The notes below the pieces were generated by a model. The model worked only from the letters and a program-made list of their open reading frames with translations. It was not told the origin of the DNA and made no database searches. 23,541 nt of DNA from Priapulus caudatus. Taxonomy: Eukaryota; Priapulida; Priapulimorpha; Priapulimorphida; Priapulidae. Location: positions 1-23,541 of the forward strand of contig NW_014579920.1 of assembly GCF_000485595.1 (NCBI RefSeq), given 5' to 3'. Every line of letters begins with the position of its first letter. The first letter of the stretch is position 1. Positions 7,831-17,159 of the stretch are shown here, piece by piece. The translations under genes and the position numbers were made by a program.

Positions 7831-8515
7831 CTGGTACCTGCTTGTACATGCCTCAGGATCACACGCCCTTATTTTTACTCCAATAAATTCCGTTCGAAAT
7901 GAGTTGCGTGACCGCCGTCGGCAGCCCACGCCACAACACACGCGTCCAGCCATTGCGTTAACGTGCCGACTCTCCTCCACACACGCTGCTGCTGCTAGTA
8001 GCTTCTGACACACGCAGTATGAGCGCTACTGGCAGCAAACATCCAACGCGTCCTGGGCCATCATCGTCCACGTGATCTATGTTAGCGCCCGCATCTAAAT
8101 AAACCTGTGACCGTATTCGCTAATGACTCTACAGCGCTAGCATTACTGCGGTGCTAGCCATCCACGTCGCGTGTTCTATGTTAGCTTCCCGCACATAATA
8201 AACGCTGTGACCGTATCCGTTGTGACCTTCTAGGCAGCTCCTTCTAATTACTGCGGTGCAGCCAATCATCGTCCGCTTGTTTCTATGTTACGCATATACC
8301 GAAAAAGCTGTGACCGGATCGTAAAATGACCGTTAACAGCTGCTTGCTTATTACTGCGGTTGTAAGCGGCTGTTCATCGTCGCGTGTTCTATGTTTAGCG
8401 CCGCATCTAATACGCTGTGACCGTATCCGGTATGATCTCATAGCAGGCTGCTACCATTACTGCGGTCATGCCTTGTCGACGCCGCGGTGAGTCTATGACT
8501 TGCGGCCCGGGCACT
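7831..8515 (-). pseudogene. Frame-broken continuation of the ankyrin array
   Basis: Ankyrin-type units continue past the stop at 8516 but the frame shifts repeatedly. The recurring GTGACCGTAT tag of each unit is spaced 100, 104, 112, 107, 103 and 100 bases going leftward from 8733, against an exact 99 further right, so nearly all changes are net insertions. The last recognisable unit reads MFAASSAHTACVRS and continues one frame over as LLAAAACVEE and VNAMAGR, i.e. a one-base indel separates two halves of an ankyrin repeat. The tail then reaches the candidate splice donor at 7831. Either the consensus is poor here, in which case this is coding exon, or the gene has decayed. I cannot separate these from one sequence. 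Confidence 0.6.
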
Positions 8516-9658
8516 CTATATAAAACCTGTGACGGTATGTGGGACCGTGCTGACCCAGCCGCTAGCATTAACTGCGGTGTAGCCATCCGACGTCGCGTGT
8601 TTGACTATGTTAGCTCCCGCACCTATAACGCTGTGACCGTATCGCCGTGTACCTCTAGCAGACTGCTCTATTACTGCGGTGCAGCCATACACGCTCGCGT
8701 GTTCTATGTTAGCGCCCGCACCTAATAACGCTGTGACCGTATCCGTATGACCGCTATCAGCTGCTGCTATTACTGCGGTGTAGCCATTCACGTCCGCGTG
8801 TTCTATGTTAGCGCCCGCACCTAATAACGCTGTGACCGTATCCGTATGATCGCTATCAGCTGCTGCTATTACTGCGGTGTAGCCATTCACGTCCGCGTGT
8901 TCTATGTTAGCGCCTGCACCTAATAACGCTGTGACCGTATCCGTATGATCGCTATCAGCTGCTGCTATTACTGCGGTGTAGCCATTCACGTCCGCGTGTT
9001 CTATGTTAGCGCCTGCACCTAATAACGCTGTGACCGTATCCGTATGATCGCTATCAGCTGCTGCTATTACTGCGGTGTAGCCATTCACGTCCGCGTGTTC
9101 TATGTTAGCGCCTGCACCTAATAACGCTGTGACCGTATCCGTATGACCCATAACAGCTGCTACCATTACTGCGGTGTAGCCATCATCGTTCGCGTGTTCT
9201 ATTTTAGCGTCCGCACCTAATAACGCTGTGACCGTATCCATATGACCGTTAGCAGCTGCTGCTGTTACTGCGGTCCAGCCATCCACGCTCGCGTGTTCTA
9301 GGTTAGCGCCCGCACCTAATAGCACTGTGACCGTATCCGTATAACCGTTAACTGCAGCTGCTATTACAGCGGTCCTGCCATTCACGTTTGCGTGTTCTAT
9401 GTTAGCGCCCGCACCTAATAACGCTGTGACGGTATCCGTATGACCGTTAACAGCTGCTGCTATTACTGCGGTGTAGCCATTTTCGCTCGCGTGTTCTATG
9501 TTAGCTCCCGCACCTAATAACGATGTGACCGTATCCGTATGACCGTTACCAGCTGCTACTAGTAATCTGTCACATGTGGGTGATGCTGGTAATCTGTCTC
9601 TTCTCGTCGGTGGTCTCTTGGTCGTCTTCCTAACTGCCTTGGATTGATTGTTGTCCAT
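8516..9658 (-). CDS. Ankyrin-repeat protein, N-terminal part
   Basis: I start at the ATG at 9658 (MDNNQSKAV) because it has A at -3 and G at +4; the frame is open further up to 9757, with another ATG at 9727. Residues 1-28 are basic (KRPPTRRDR), a possible nuclear-localisation or nucleic-acid-binding segment. From about residue 30 there are nine clean 33-residue ankyrin repeats of the form NGHTDTVTALLGAGANIEHA followed by xVNGYTAVIAAAV, then one damaged unit and a stop caused by frameshift. Ankyrin repeats are protein-binding solenoids; the partner is unknown. The gene lies upstream of, and in the same direction as, the Mab-21-like exon and probably forms one ankyrin-Mab-21 transcript with it. 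Four central repeats are nearly identical at the DNA level. Confidence 0.8.
   Translation of the reverse strand: MDNNQSKAVRKTTKRPPTRRDRLPASPTCDRLLVAAGNGHTDTVTSLLGAGANIEHASENGYTAVIAAAVNGHTDTVTALLGAGANIEHANVNGRTAVIAAAVNGYTDTVTVLLGAGANLEHASVDGWTAVTAAAANGHMDTVTALLGADAKIEHANDDGYTAVMVAAVMGHTDTVTALLGAGANIEHADVNGYTAVIAAADSDHTDTVTALLGAGANIEHADVNGYTAVIAAADSDHTDTVTALLGAGANIEHADVNGYTAVIAAADSDHTDTVTALLGAGANIEHADVNGYTAVIAAADSGHTDTVTALLGAGANIEHASVYGCTAVIEQSARGTRRYGHSVIGAGANIVKHATSDGYTAVNASGWVSTVPHTVTGFI
8751..9150 (-). repeat. Near-identical 99-bp ankyrin-coding tandem units
   Basis: Four consecutive 99-bp units differ by only a few bases (for example CCCGCACC versus CCTGCACC, and GACCGCT versus GATCGCT). 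Units further right are more diverged although the period stays exactly 99 bases through 9525. This implies recent duplication or gene conversion within the array. Confidence 0.85.
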
Positions 9659-9758
9659 ATTGATAGTAATATATTGTGCTTTGATTCTATCCGCTTTTCG
9701 ATACTTGAAATCTGGAGAAAAAAACATTTCATCTCTCGTAATTAGAAGAAGTTTCAAA

Positions 9759-10193
9759 TTTGTTTCCTTCTCACACTGTACGCCAGCATGCGGCTGCGTT
9801 TGATTACGGAATGCACGTGTACAAACATGAACACCTAGTCATGACATACACGTGACAAATCTGAACAAAAACGATGATAATGATCCGTGTATTTATAAAA
9901 GAGTTTAATTTCATAGATACGAAGATTGAATAGATGTGAATATTTAATTAATGTGAAAAAAATATTCTTGTAACATCTTTTTTTTATCATGGAAAATTAA
10001 ATCGAAAATGTCGTCAGCAGCCGTTTGCAAATCGGACATGATTTAAAAAGAGCAAACTTACTGTTTATCGTATTTCAGGCACGTGTAGCGGTAGCTGGCG
10101 ACCCCTGGCGATGCTGATCACTGTCCTGACACCTGAGAAAACAATACACCTGATGTGACAGTCTATCGTGTGAGACTGATGAACTAAAATCAT
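9759..10193. other. 5' flank of the ankyrin gene, no feature recognised
   Basis: This AT-rich DNA would contain the promoter of the minus-strand ankyrin gene. I see no convincing TATA box at a sensible distance from the ATG and no other gene. Confidence 0.4.
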
Positions 10194-10342
10194 ATATATA
10201 TATATATACTAAGTAATGTTGGTAGTGAGATGTTACGAAATACAGGGAATTTTAGGAGTACAGATTCCGGGAACTTTTGGGTGCGTATAAGGCAACGGAA
10301 GGTCTTATAAGCTGCGAAGTTACGAAGTTACGTGCACTCTGC

Positions 10343-10365
10343 TATATATATATATATATATATAT
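10343..10365. repeat. (TA)n microsatellite, left flank of inverted-repeat element
   Basis: An uninterrupted TA run abuts the left terminus of the long-TIR element. A similar run (11117-11137) abuts its right terminus up to the assembly gap. A shorter TA run lies at about 10193-10208. Confidence 0.9.
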
Positions 10366-11116
10366 CAGGAGTAGATAATAGGGAAGGAGTGTGACATCAA
10401 TAAACAAGGGAAATTCGTCATTTACTAGCCTTAAAATACCTACGATTTACTACGCGTAACGCAACCAACTTGAGCTCAAATCGTACACAGTACATCCGCC
10501 TAGCATCGTGCGAAATCGTTTCCTCTTATACACCCGCAATCCGGAGATACAGACTAAAACGTACGACACGATTTTCCATTCTGTTGGCAGCCAAATCGAT
10601 GTGTTGGGAAAGTCATTCGAAACAAAAGGCAGCTACTAACGCTCGGCGATGCGGTGTGGCTCGCTGGGAGATTACTGCTGATTGCGGTGGGCGTGCGTGC
10701 GTGGGGAGCACTGGTGGGGAGCATACCAGCAACCAGCTGTATGCCGGTTTGCCGGTGTGCCGGTATGCCGGGTCAAAGGTTATCTCGCCGAGTGTTGCGT
10801 CGATGTCCAATCTCCCAGCGAGTCACACCGCATCGCCGAGCGTTAGTAGCTGCCTTTTTTTTCAAATGACTTTCCCAACGCATCGATTTGGCTGCCAACA
10901 GAATGGAAAATCGTGTCGTACGTTTTAGTCTGTATCTCCGGATTGCGGGTGTATAAGAGGAAACGATTTCGCACAATGCTAGGCGGATGTACTGTGTACG
11001 ATTTGAGCTCAAGTTGGTTGCGTTACGCGTAGTAAATCGTAGGTATTTTAAGGCTAGTAAATGACGAATTTCCCTTGTTTATTGATGTCACACTCCTTCC
11101 CTATTATCTACTCCTG
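10366..11116. mobile_element. 751-bp element with 308-bp terminal inverted repeats
   Basis: The left arm 10366-10673, starting CAGGAGTAGATAATAGGG, is the reverse complement of the right arm 10809-11116 with only about five mismatches by eye. The arms enclose a 135-bp spacer with a short tandem TGCCGGT-type repeat (about 10741-10772). The element sits inside a TA repeat, so any TA target duplication is masked. No transposase is present; the open frames on both strands are mirror copies of the arms. It is best read as a non-autonomous, long-TIR DNA transposon or foldback element. An alternative is a recent local inverted duplication. Confidence 0.75.
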
Positions 11117-11137
11117 ATATATATATATATATATATA

Positions 11138-11147
11138 NNNNNNNNNN
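11138..11147. other. Assembly gap (10 N)
   Basis: Ten N lie between a TA run and a CA run. The fixed-length gap marks a scaffold join of unknown true size, so adjacency of the two sides is not proven. Confidence 0.98.

Positions 11148-11184
<37 letters not shown>
11148..11184. repeat. (CA)n microsatellite
   Basis: A pure CA run begins directly after the N gap and grades into CACGCACG sequence. Confidence 0.9.
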
Positions 11185-11189
<5 letters not shown>

Positions 11190-11327
11190 GCACGCACATA
11201 CGCGGGCGCGCGTACACACGCCTTCGAAGACACACGAGCACGCATGCGCAAAAGCACTAACTTATTCATCGACATGAGAACAGAAGAGATAATTAAATGA
11301 ATGATTTTAGCATATACATACCAGTGT

Positions 11328-11474
11328 TTCTCTCCTCGTCTCTCCTTCTCTTCTCTTTCCTTCTCCGCTCCTCTCTTCTATTCTCCTCTCTTCTCGTCTC
11401 TCCTCTCTTCTCCTTCCGTCTCCTCTCTTCTCTTCTCTTCTATTCTCCGCTCCTATTTTCTCTTCTCTGGTTTT
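11328..11474. repeat. Pyrimidine-rich CTCTTCTC repeat
   Basis: About 145 bases of degenerate CTCTTCTCTT units with occasional CG, ending in a short TGGTTTTC triplicate. The Arg/Glu-rich frame on the minus strand is a composition by-product. Confidence 0.8.
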
Positions 11475-12100
11475 CTGGTTTTCTGGTTTCAACCGTATGA
11501 GTACCAGTTGGTAACGATGTGACGTGCACTCTACTGAGAAATATCGAAATGTAACAACTATATATAGGTAAGTGAATGTTGTTATCATAACTCTGTGTAC
11601 TGTGTACGTTATCAACTTCAGATTACTGATTTGCTTTGCTCTATGGTAAGATTTCAGCCTGACGCAGCAAAATACCACAAAATGGGCGCGCTTGTACACA
11701 TACGAGTCGCATGATGTGTTAACGGGTGTTCTTAAGCAGAAACGCAAGAGTTGTAAAACAAACAATGTTCAAATGTCGCTTTGCTTTTCCATTTTTTTTC
11801 AGAGCGAGAAGAAAAGAACAAGTGTCGCAGTGCGACAGGGCGCATCTGGTGTATGGTGTTCTGCTGATAAATTCATTTATGCAAAACAAGACGTCTTATA
11901 CATAAGTCTTCTTTATTCTTGTTTGACTTTCGTAGCCAATTCGAACAAATATATCAGCTACACTTTCGCACCCGCCTAATCTCTATGGGCTAATTCTAAT
12001 AACAAGAACAATAATAACAATTAAAATACAAGTTAATGAATGACACTGACGTTGACATAAAAGATGTCAACATATGAGCATGGATCTCCAAGTTTAATGA
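11475..12100. other. Unassigned non-coding stretch
   Basis: Mixed-composition DNA. Open frames of up to about 150 codons start in the neighbouring CT repeat or show no domain. No gene, RNA or site is supported. Confidence 0.45.
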
Positions 12101-12114
12101 GAGGGGGCGGGGTG

Positions 12115-12272
12115 GTCCTTCTCTCCCACCTCCCTCCCCACTGCGTCCCACCTCCCTCCCTCCCCTGCCTCCCACGTCACACACCTTGCCTCTCACTTCC
12201 ACCCCTTACCTCCCTTCTCCCTCCCCCTGCCTTCGACCTCCCTCCCCCTGCCTCCCACCTCCCATCCCCTTG
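12115..12272. repeat. C-rich pyrimidine repeat (CCTCCC type)
   Basis: Imperfect copies of CCCACCTCCCTCCC and CCTCCCCCTGCCT fill this block. The G-rich complement has G-quadruplex potential by pattern; no function is shown. Confidence 0.75.
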
Positions 12273-13132
12273 CACAATCCAAAATCTTCGCACGTACTAC
12301 CTAATTGCTAATTGTACCCCGGTTTCCCGCTCGCATACTACACCGTCATCAACCGGTTTTCCTTGGTCGCTTCCCGTCCTCATCTCTCTCTCTTTATCTT
12401 AGACTTTTCTCTCTCTCTCTCTTAATTATATAAATGTTTAAAAAAAACAGCCGATGATGCCTTTTACTGTCCCCCCTTCGAATAAATACCTTCTATTGCG
12501 CTCCTGAGTGTAACAGCCATAGAATCAAATACATATTATAGTTGATCTCTATTATTGTCTATGGTAACAGCTTAAATGTTGCATAACTGCGGTAAATGGG
12601 ATACCCCACGCGTCATAGCTATCATGAATATATGTTTAAGATTCAAGATATAAGAGTAAATATATATTATTGCCGTACTAGCTTATTATTTATTCGTTTA
12701 ACATAAGTTACATGAGAAAAATATAATTTAAGACTACGGCTATTTAGTTTTGCCGCGAGATGGGCGCGTGCAAGTGTAAAACAATAAATCAAAAGGATGG
12801 CATGCCACATTCGTTGAAGCAAGGAGGCTACAGATAAACCAAGGAGTAGGAAACGACGCATGCGCGGCGCCATTATGGCGATCGGGACATTCTGGCATCT
12901 AAGCTATTCTGCTTAGACAGGCAAATACGGCACACAAAGTGTCTAAGAAAAATCTCAAAAAACTACTAATAAATCATTATTAGCGTAAATAGTCCCGTTA
13001 TATAATCAGTAGTAGATAGAGTAGTAAGTATGACAATTGTGGAGCTTTTCTAGGTGAGGCAGCTGGTGCAGATGATGTTGTTGTCATGACAAAATACATC
13101 CTGCTTTATGTATTACTATTAGTCAATTAGTA
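12273..13132. other. Unassigned AT-rich non-coding stretch
   Basis: This holds a short CT run (about 12375-12422) and otherwise AT-rich unique-looking DNA up to the large palindrome. No protein frame with family resemblance is seen on either strand. Confidence 0.45.
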
Positions 13133-13499
13133 GGTGCCAAAATCCTACTTTAGGCACCTTCTATATTCACGAAAGGTGGATGCACAGATTTTCTGTGTAT
13201 TCAAACAACTGAGTGCACAGACTCCATTATAATCCAAAGGATTGATGCACAAACCGCAAATGTTTAAAGCTGCCCAACATGCCATGCTATAAAAGCGCCA
13301 CTACACTGACAAAAATACTACTATTAATAAACCAACAAAATTAATGTTGTGGTTTTTTTATTTTCATTATGATTTATTAATTCAATTACCAAATTGCAAA
13401 CTATTGTTTCATTAAGTACTATTAATTACCTAATTACAATTGTTAATTACTAAATTACACTATTAAATTAACTAATTACTCAATTACACTATCAAATTA

Positions 13500-14075
13500 C
13501 GCGTAGAGGACGAGGAAAACGCCTGATAGTTAAAGGGAGTAGATAGGAAAGCCGTGGATGGGTTTAGAGGAGGAGAGGAAAGCCGTGATTGGTTTTAGTA
13601 GGGAGAGAGAGGAAAAAGCCCTCCGATGAAGGGTTAGAGGAGAAGAGGAAAGCCCGTGATGGGTTAGAGGAGATAAGAGAGAAGCCGCGTGATGTTAAAA
13701 GCGGAGAGAAGGGAAGCTGTTAAATGGTTAGAGGGAGAGAGGAAGGGGGAAGCCGGGGAGACATGCCTGAGTAAAAGCAGGAAGGGGGAAGCCGCGACAG
13801 TGCCCTGAAAAGTAGAGGAAAGGGAGACATAGCCAGTGATGTTTAGAATAGCGAGAGAGGAAGCCAATGTTATGGTTTCAGAGCGCGAGAAAGAGGAAGC
13901 TTATGAGGGTTTAGAAAGAGAGAGGTAAACCAATGATGTCAATTAGAGGGAAGAGAGGAAAGCCGTGATGGGTTAGTAGGGAGAGAGGAAAGCCCATGAG
14001 GGTTAAGAGGGAGAGAGGAAAGGGGGAAGCCGTGATTGGCTGGAGGGAAGAAGAGCAAAGGGGGGAGCCCCAGTG
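13500..14075 (+). repeat. ~28-bp minisatellite, left outer array
   Basis: Tandem imperfect copies of GGTTAGAGGGAGAGAGGAA followed by GCCGTGAT, with frequent single-base indels. No open frame is conserved. The same unit returns inverted at 15860-16545. Confidence 0.85.
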
Positions 14076-14490
14076 AATATACACTATTCTGTTGCATCAC
14101 CTCCGTGATACTTGTCTAGGTAATAAAGGTGTAGTAATAACTGAACCTTGTGTTTTTACATGTTAGACCAATCTGTGCAATCAATCTCGTGTATGTAGCA
14201 CCTATTCTGTGCACTCACCATCGTGATACTCTGTCAAGGTAATACGGTGCGTAAAAAAATGAACTTGTGTTTTTTAAAAAAGCCAATCTGTGCAATCCAT
14301 CTCGTGATGTCCTATTCGTGTGCAATCCACTCTCGTGATAATGACACTCATTCTGTGCATCACCCTCGTGGATTACTTTGTTCAGAGTAAATACAGGTGC
14401 GTAAACTGGAACTTGTGTTTTAAGAGGCCAATCTGTGGTATCATTCGTTGATGTAACACTAATTCTGGTGCATCACCTCGTGAATCCTGT
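14076..14490 (+). repeat. ~105-bp tandem unit block, left copy
   Basis: A few imperfect copies of a unit containing TTCTGTGCATCACCTCGTGA, GGTGCGTAAACTGAACTTGTG, and CCAATCTGTGCATC. It separates two minisatellite arrays and returns inverted at 15591-15858. Confidence 0.75.
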
Positions 14491-15010
14491 CAGGAGAGAG
14501 GAAAGCCGTGATGGTTAGAGGCTGAAGAAGATGAAGCCGTGATCGGTTTAGAGGGAAGAGTTTAGAGGAAGCCATCGTAGGGTTGAGTAGAGAGAGACGT
14601 AGAAGCCAATGAGGGTTAGAGGGAGAAGAAACCGTGAAAAATGGTTAGAGGGGAGAGAGGAAGCAAGATGATGGTTAGAGGGAGAAGCGAGGAAAGCCAT
14701 GAGGGTTAAGAGGGAGTAGAGGAAAGCCATCGGAATGGTTTAAGAGGGAGAGAGGAAGCCTGGTGGTTAGAGGAGAAGACAGAGATAAAGCCCATGAAGG
14801 GTTTTAGAGAGAGAGAAGGAAGCCATGGAGGGTTTAGAGGAGAGTAGGAAGCCCGTGATGGTTAGAGGAGAGCGAGGAAGCCATAGGTTTAGAGGAGAGA
14901 TGAAGCCAATGATGGTTAAGAGGAGAAAGAGGAAGGGGGAAGCCGCGACAATGCCTGCGAGAGGAAGGAGAAGCGTGATTTAAGAGAGAGAGGAAGCCAT
15001 CAACGGCTTC
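14491..15010 (+). repeat. ~28-bp minisatellite, left inner array
   Basis: Same unit as the left outer array (AAGCCGTGATGGTTAGAGG), ending at the palindrome centre, where GGAAGCCATCAACGGCTTCC is itself nearly self-complementary. Confidence 0.8.
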
Positions 15011-15590
15011 CACCCCTTTTTCCTCTCCCCTCCTAACCATCAACGGTTCCTCTCTCCCTTCCTTAAACCCTCCATGGCTTCCTCTTCCCTTCCGTAACCA
15101 TCACGCTTCCTCTCTTCATGCTAACCTCATGGCTTCCTCTCTCCCCTCTAACCAATTACGGCTTTCTCTCTCTCCCTCTAACAATCATGGCTTTCCTCTC
15201 CTTCTCTCTAACTAATCAACGGCTTCCCTCTCTCCCTCTTAACACCATCACGGGCCTTCCTTTCTTCATCTAAACCCTCATGCGCCTTCCTCGCTCTCCC
15301 TCTAATATACCAATCACGGGCTTCCCCTCTCTCCCAGCTCTAAACCAATCACGGCTTTTCCTCTCGTCCCTCTAACCTCCATGCTTTCCTCACTCTCCCT
15401 TTACACCTCATGGCTTTCTCTTCTCTCCTCCGCGCTCTAACCCCTCAAATGGCCTTCCCTCTCTCTCTCTACCTCCATGGGCTTCCTCTCTCCCTTTAAT
15501 AACCCTGCATGGCTTCCTCTGTCTCTTTCTAACCTCCTGGCTCCTTCATTCTCTCCCTCTAACCATCACGGCTTCCTCTTTCTCACTGAC
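15011..15590 (-). repeat. ~28-bp minisatellite, right inner array (inverted)
   Basis: Units read CTAACCATCACGGCTTCC then TCTCTCCCT on the plus strand, the exact reverse of the left arrays. Confidence 0.85.
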
Positions 15591-15858
15591 AGGTACTACG
15601 AGTGATGCACAGAATAGTGTACATCACGAGATGATGCAACAGATTGCCTCTTAAAAAACACAAAAGTTCAGTTTACGCACCGTATACCTGGACCAGTATC
15701 AAACGAGGTGATGCAGCGGAAAAATAGTGTACATCACGGAAGAATGATGCCACAGATTGCCTTTTTAAAAACACAAAAGTTCAGATTACGCACCTTATGA
15801 CTGACAAGTAATCACAGAGGTTTTAATGCACAGAATTAGTGGTATATCACGGCTCCCC
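15591..15858 (-). repeat. ~105-bp tandem unit block, right copy (inverted)
   Basis: Units contain GATGCACAGAATAGTGTACA, AACACAAAAGTTCAG and TTACGCACC, the reverse complement of the 14076-14490 block, with about two and a half copies against about four on the left. Confidence 0.75.
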
Positions 15859-16545
15859 CCTTCCAACCCCTTCTCTAACCTCTTTAATCCCATCATGGCT
15901 TCTTTCTCTCCGCTCTTAACCATCACGGCTTATCCTCTCTCCCTATAACCTAATCACGGCTTTCCCTCTCTCCCTCAACCATCGACGGCTTTCCTTCTCT
16001 CCCTCTTAAGCCCTCCATGGCTTCCTCTTTCGTCCTCTAACACATCCATGGCTTCTTCTCCCTCTCTCCTCCCTCTAAGTAACCATCACGCTTCCTCCTC
16101 TCCCTCTAACCAATCAAAGGCTTCCCTCTCTCCCTCTAAACCCCTCAATGGCTTCCTCACTCTACTCCTAACCTCATGGCTTTTTCTTCTCTCTCCTCCC
16201 CCTCTACCTCATGGCAATTTTTTTTTTTTGGCTTCCCTCTCGTCTATCTAACCCTCAATGGCTTTTCTTCTCCCTCTAACCGAATCACAGCTTCCCTCTC
16301 TCCCTCTAACATCACACCGCGCTCAGAGTCGGTTCACGGCTTCCCTCTCTCCCCTCCAAACTATCATGGCTTTTTCTTCCTTCGCCCTCTAACCAATCAA
16401 TGGCTTCCTCTCTCTCTCTAACCCTTCAGGGCCTTCACTCTTCCTCCTCTCTAACCATCACGGCTTCCCTCTTCTCCTCTAACCATCACACGGCTTCCCT
16501 TCTCCCCTCTAACTATCATGGCTTTCCTCCTTCCTCTTCTCGTAA
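15859..16545 (-). repeat. ~28-bp minisatellite, right outer array (inverted)
   Basis: Pyrimidine-rich units of the CCATCACGGCTTCCTCTC type with many indels. Ser/Leu-rich open frames here are by-products of the repeat. Confidence 0.8.
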
Positions 16546-17126
16546 TTTTTATTTTTTTTTTTTTAATTGAAATAGTGTAATTAGTATTAGTAATTAAATA
16601 GTTGTTAATTAGTAAATTAAACCATTAAAATTATAATTAATAAGTGTTTACCTTTTAATAAACAATAAAGTGCCATTGGTAAATTAAATTAATAAAATCA
16701 TAATAAAAAAATAACATACAACAACATAGTTTTAGTGGGTATACTAAGTTAAGTAATTTGGTCCCCCGATAGGTTTTTTCCCGCTTTTTTAGCCATGGCT
16801 ATGTGCAGTTTAAAACATTTGGGTTGCATTTCAATCTTGAAATATATATTGAAGGTTTCCTGTCATCAGTGTGTATACACAGAAAATCTGTGGCAATCAC
16901 CTTCGTGGAATATAAGGGTGCCCTTAAATGGATGCCCAACCGGGGTGGGTTACAGAAGTAAAAATGTTGAATCCGGCAATGTTTTGAATTTCAATATGGC
17001 CGCTGTTAAATATATGGAACCCCTTTGTGTCTTTCCTTGTTTTAAATATGAAGAAGCTTTATTAACCTGCGCCATTCTGGCCCAAATTTTCAAACTCTCC
17101 TATTCTCCCCGTGAACGGACAAATAA

Positions 17127-17130
<4 letters not shown>

Positions 17131-17159
<29 letters not shown>
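17131..17159. repeat. 29-base poly-T run
   Basis: An uninterrupted T run follows AAATAAAAAA. On the minus strand it is a poly-A, which can mark the 3' end of a LINE or SINE copy, but no such body is recognisable in the adjoining sequence. Confidence 0.9.

Larger units (their letters stand above)
13133..16945. mobile_element. 3.8-kb palindrome with nested tandem repeats (foldback-like)
   Basis: The left half (13133 to about 15000) is mirrored in reverse complement by the right half. From the outside inward: unique outer arm with AAATCTGTG (13133-13300 and 16745-16945), AT-rich TTAATTAC block (13300-13500 and 16545-16745), about 28-bp satellite units, a block of about 105-bp units, then satellite units again to the centre at about 15000. 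The arms have small indels throughout. Drosophila foldback elements likewise have long inverted repeats built of short tandem units, so a foldback-type element is plausible. A long-read inverted-duplication artefact is the main alternative. Confidence 0.6.

Noticed and set aside
10470-11012. Mirror-image open frames on both strands with the same MSSNRTQYIRLA start
   Set aside because: They are the same sequence read from each arm of the long inverted repeat. They have no family signature and are explained by the element.
13500-16545. Possible CRISPR-like array because units of about 28 bases repeat
   Set aside because: The units are contiguous and degenerate, without unique spacers of constant length, and the setting is eukaryotic. 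It is a minisatellite.
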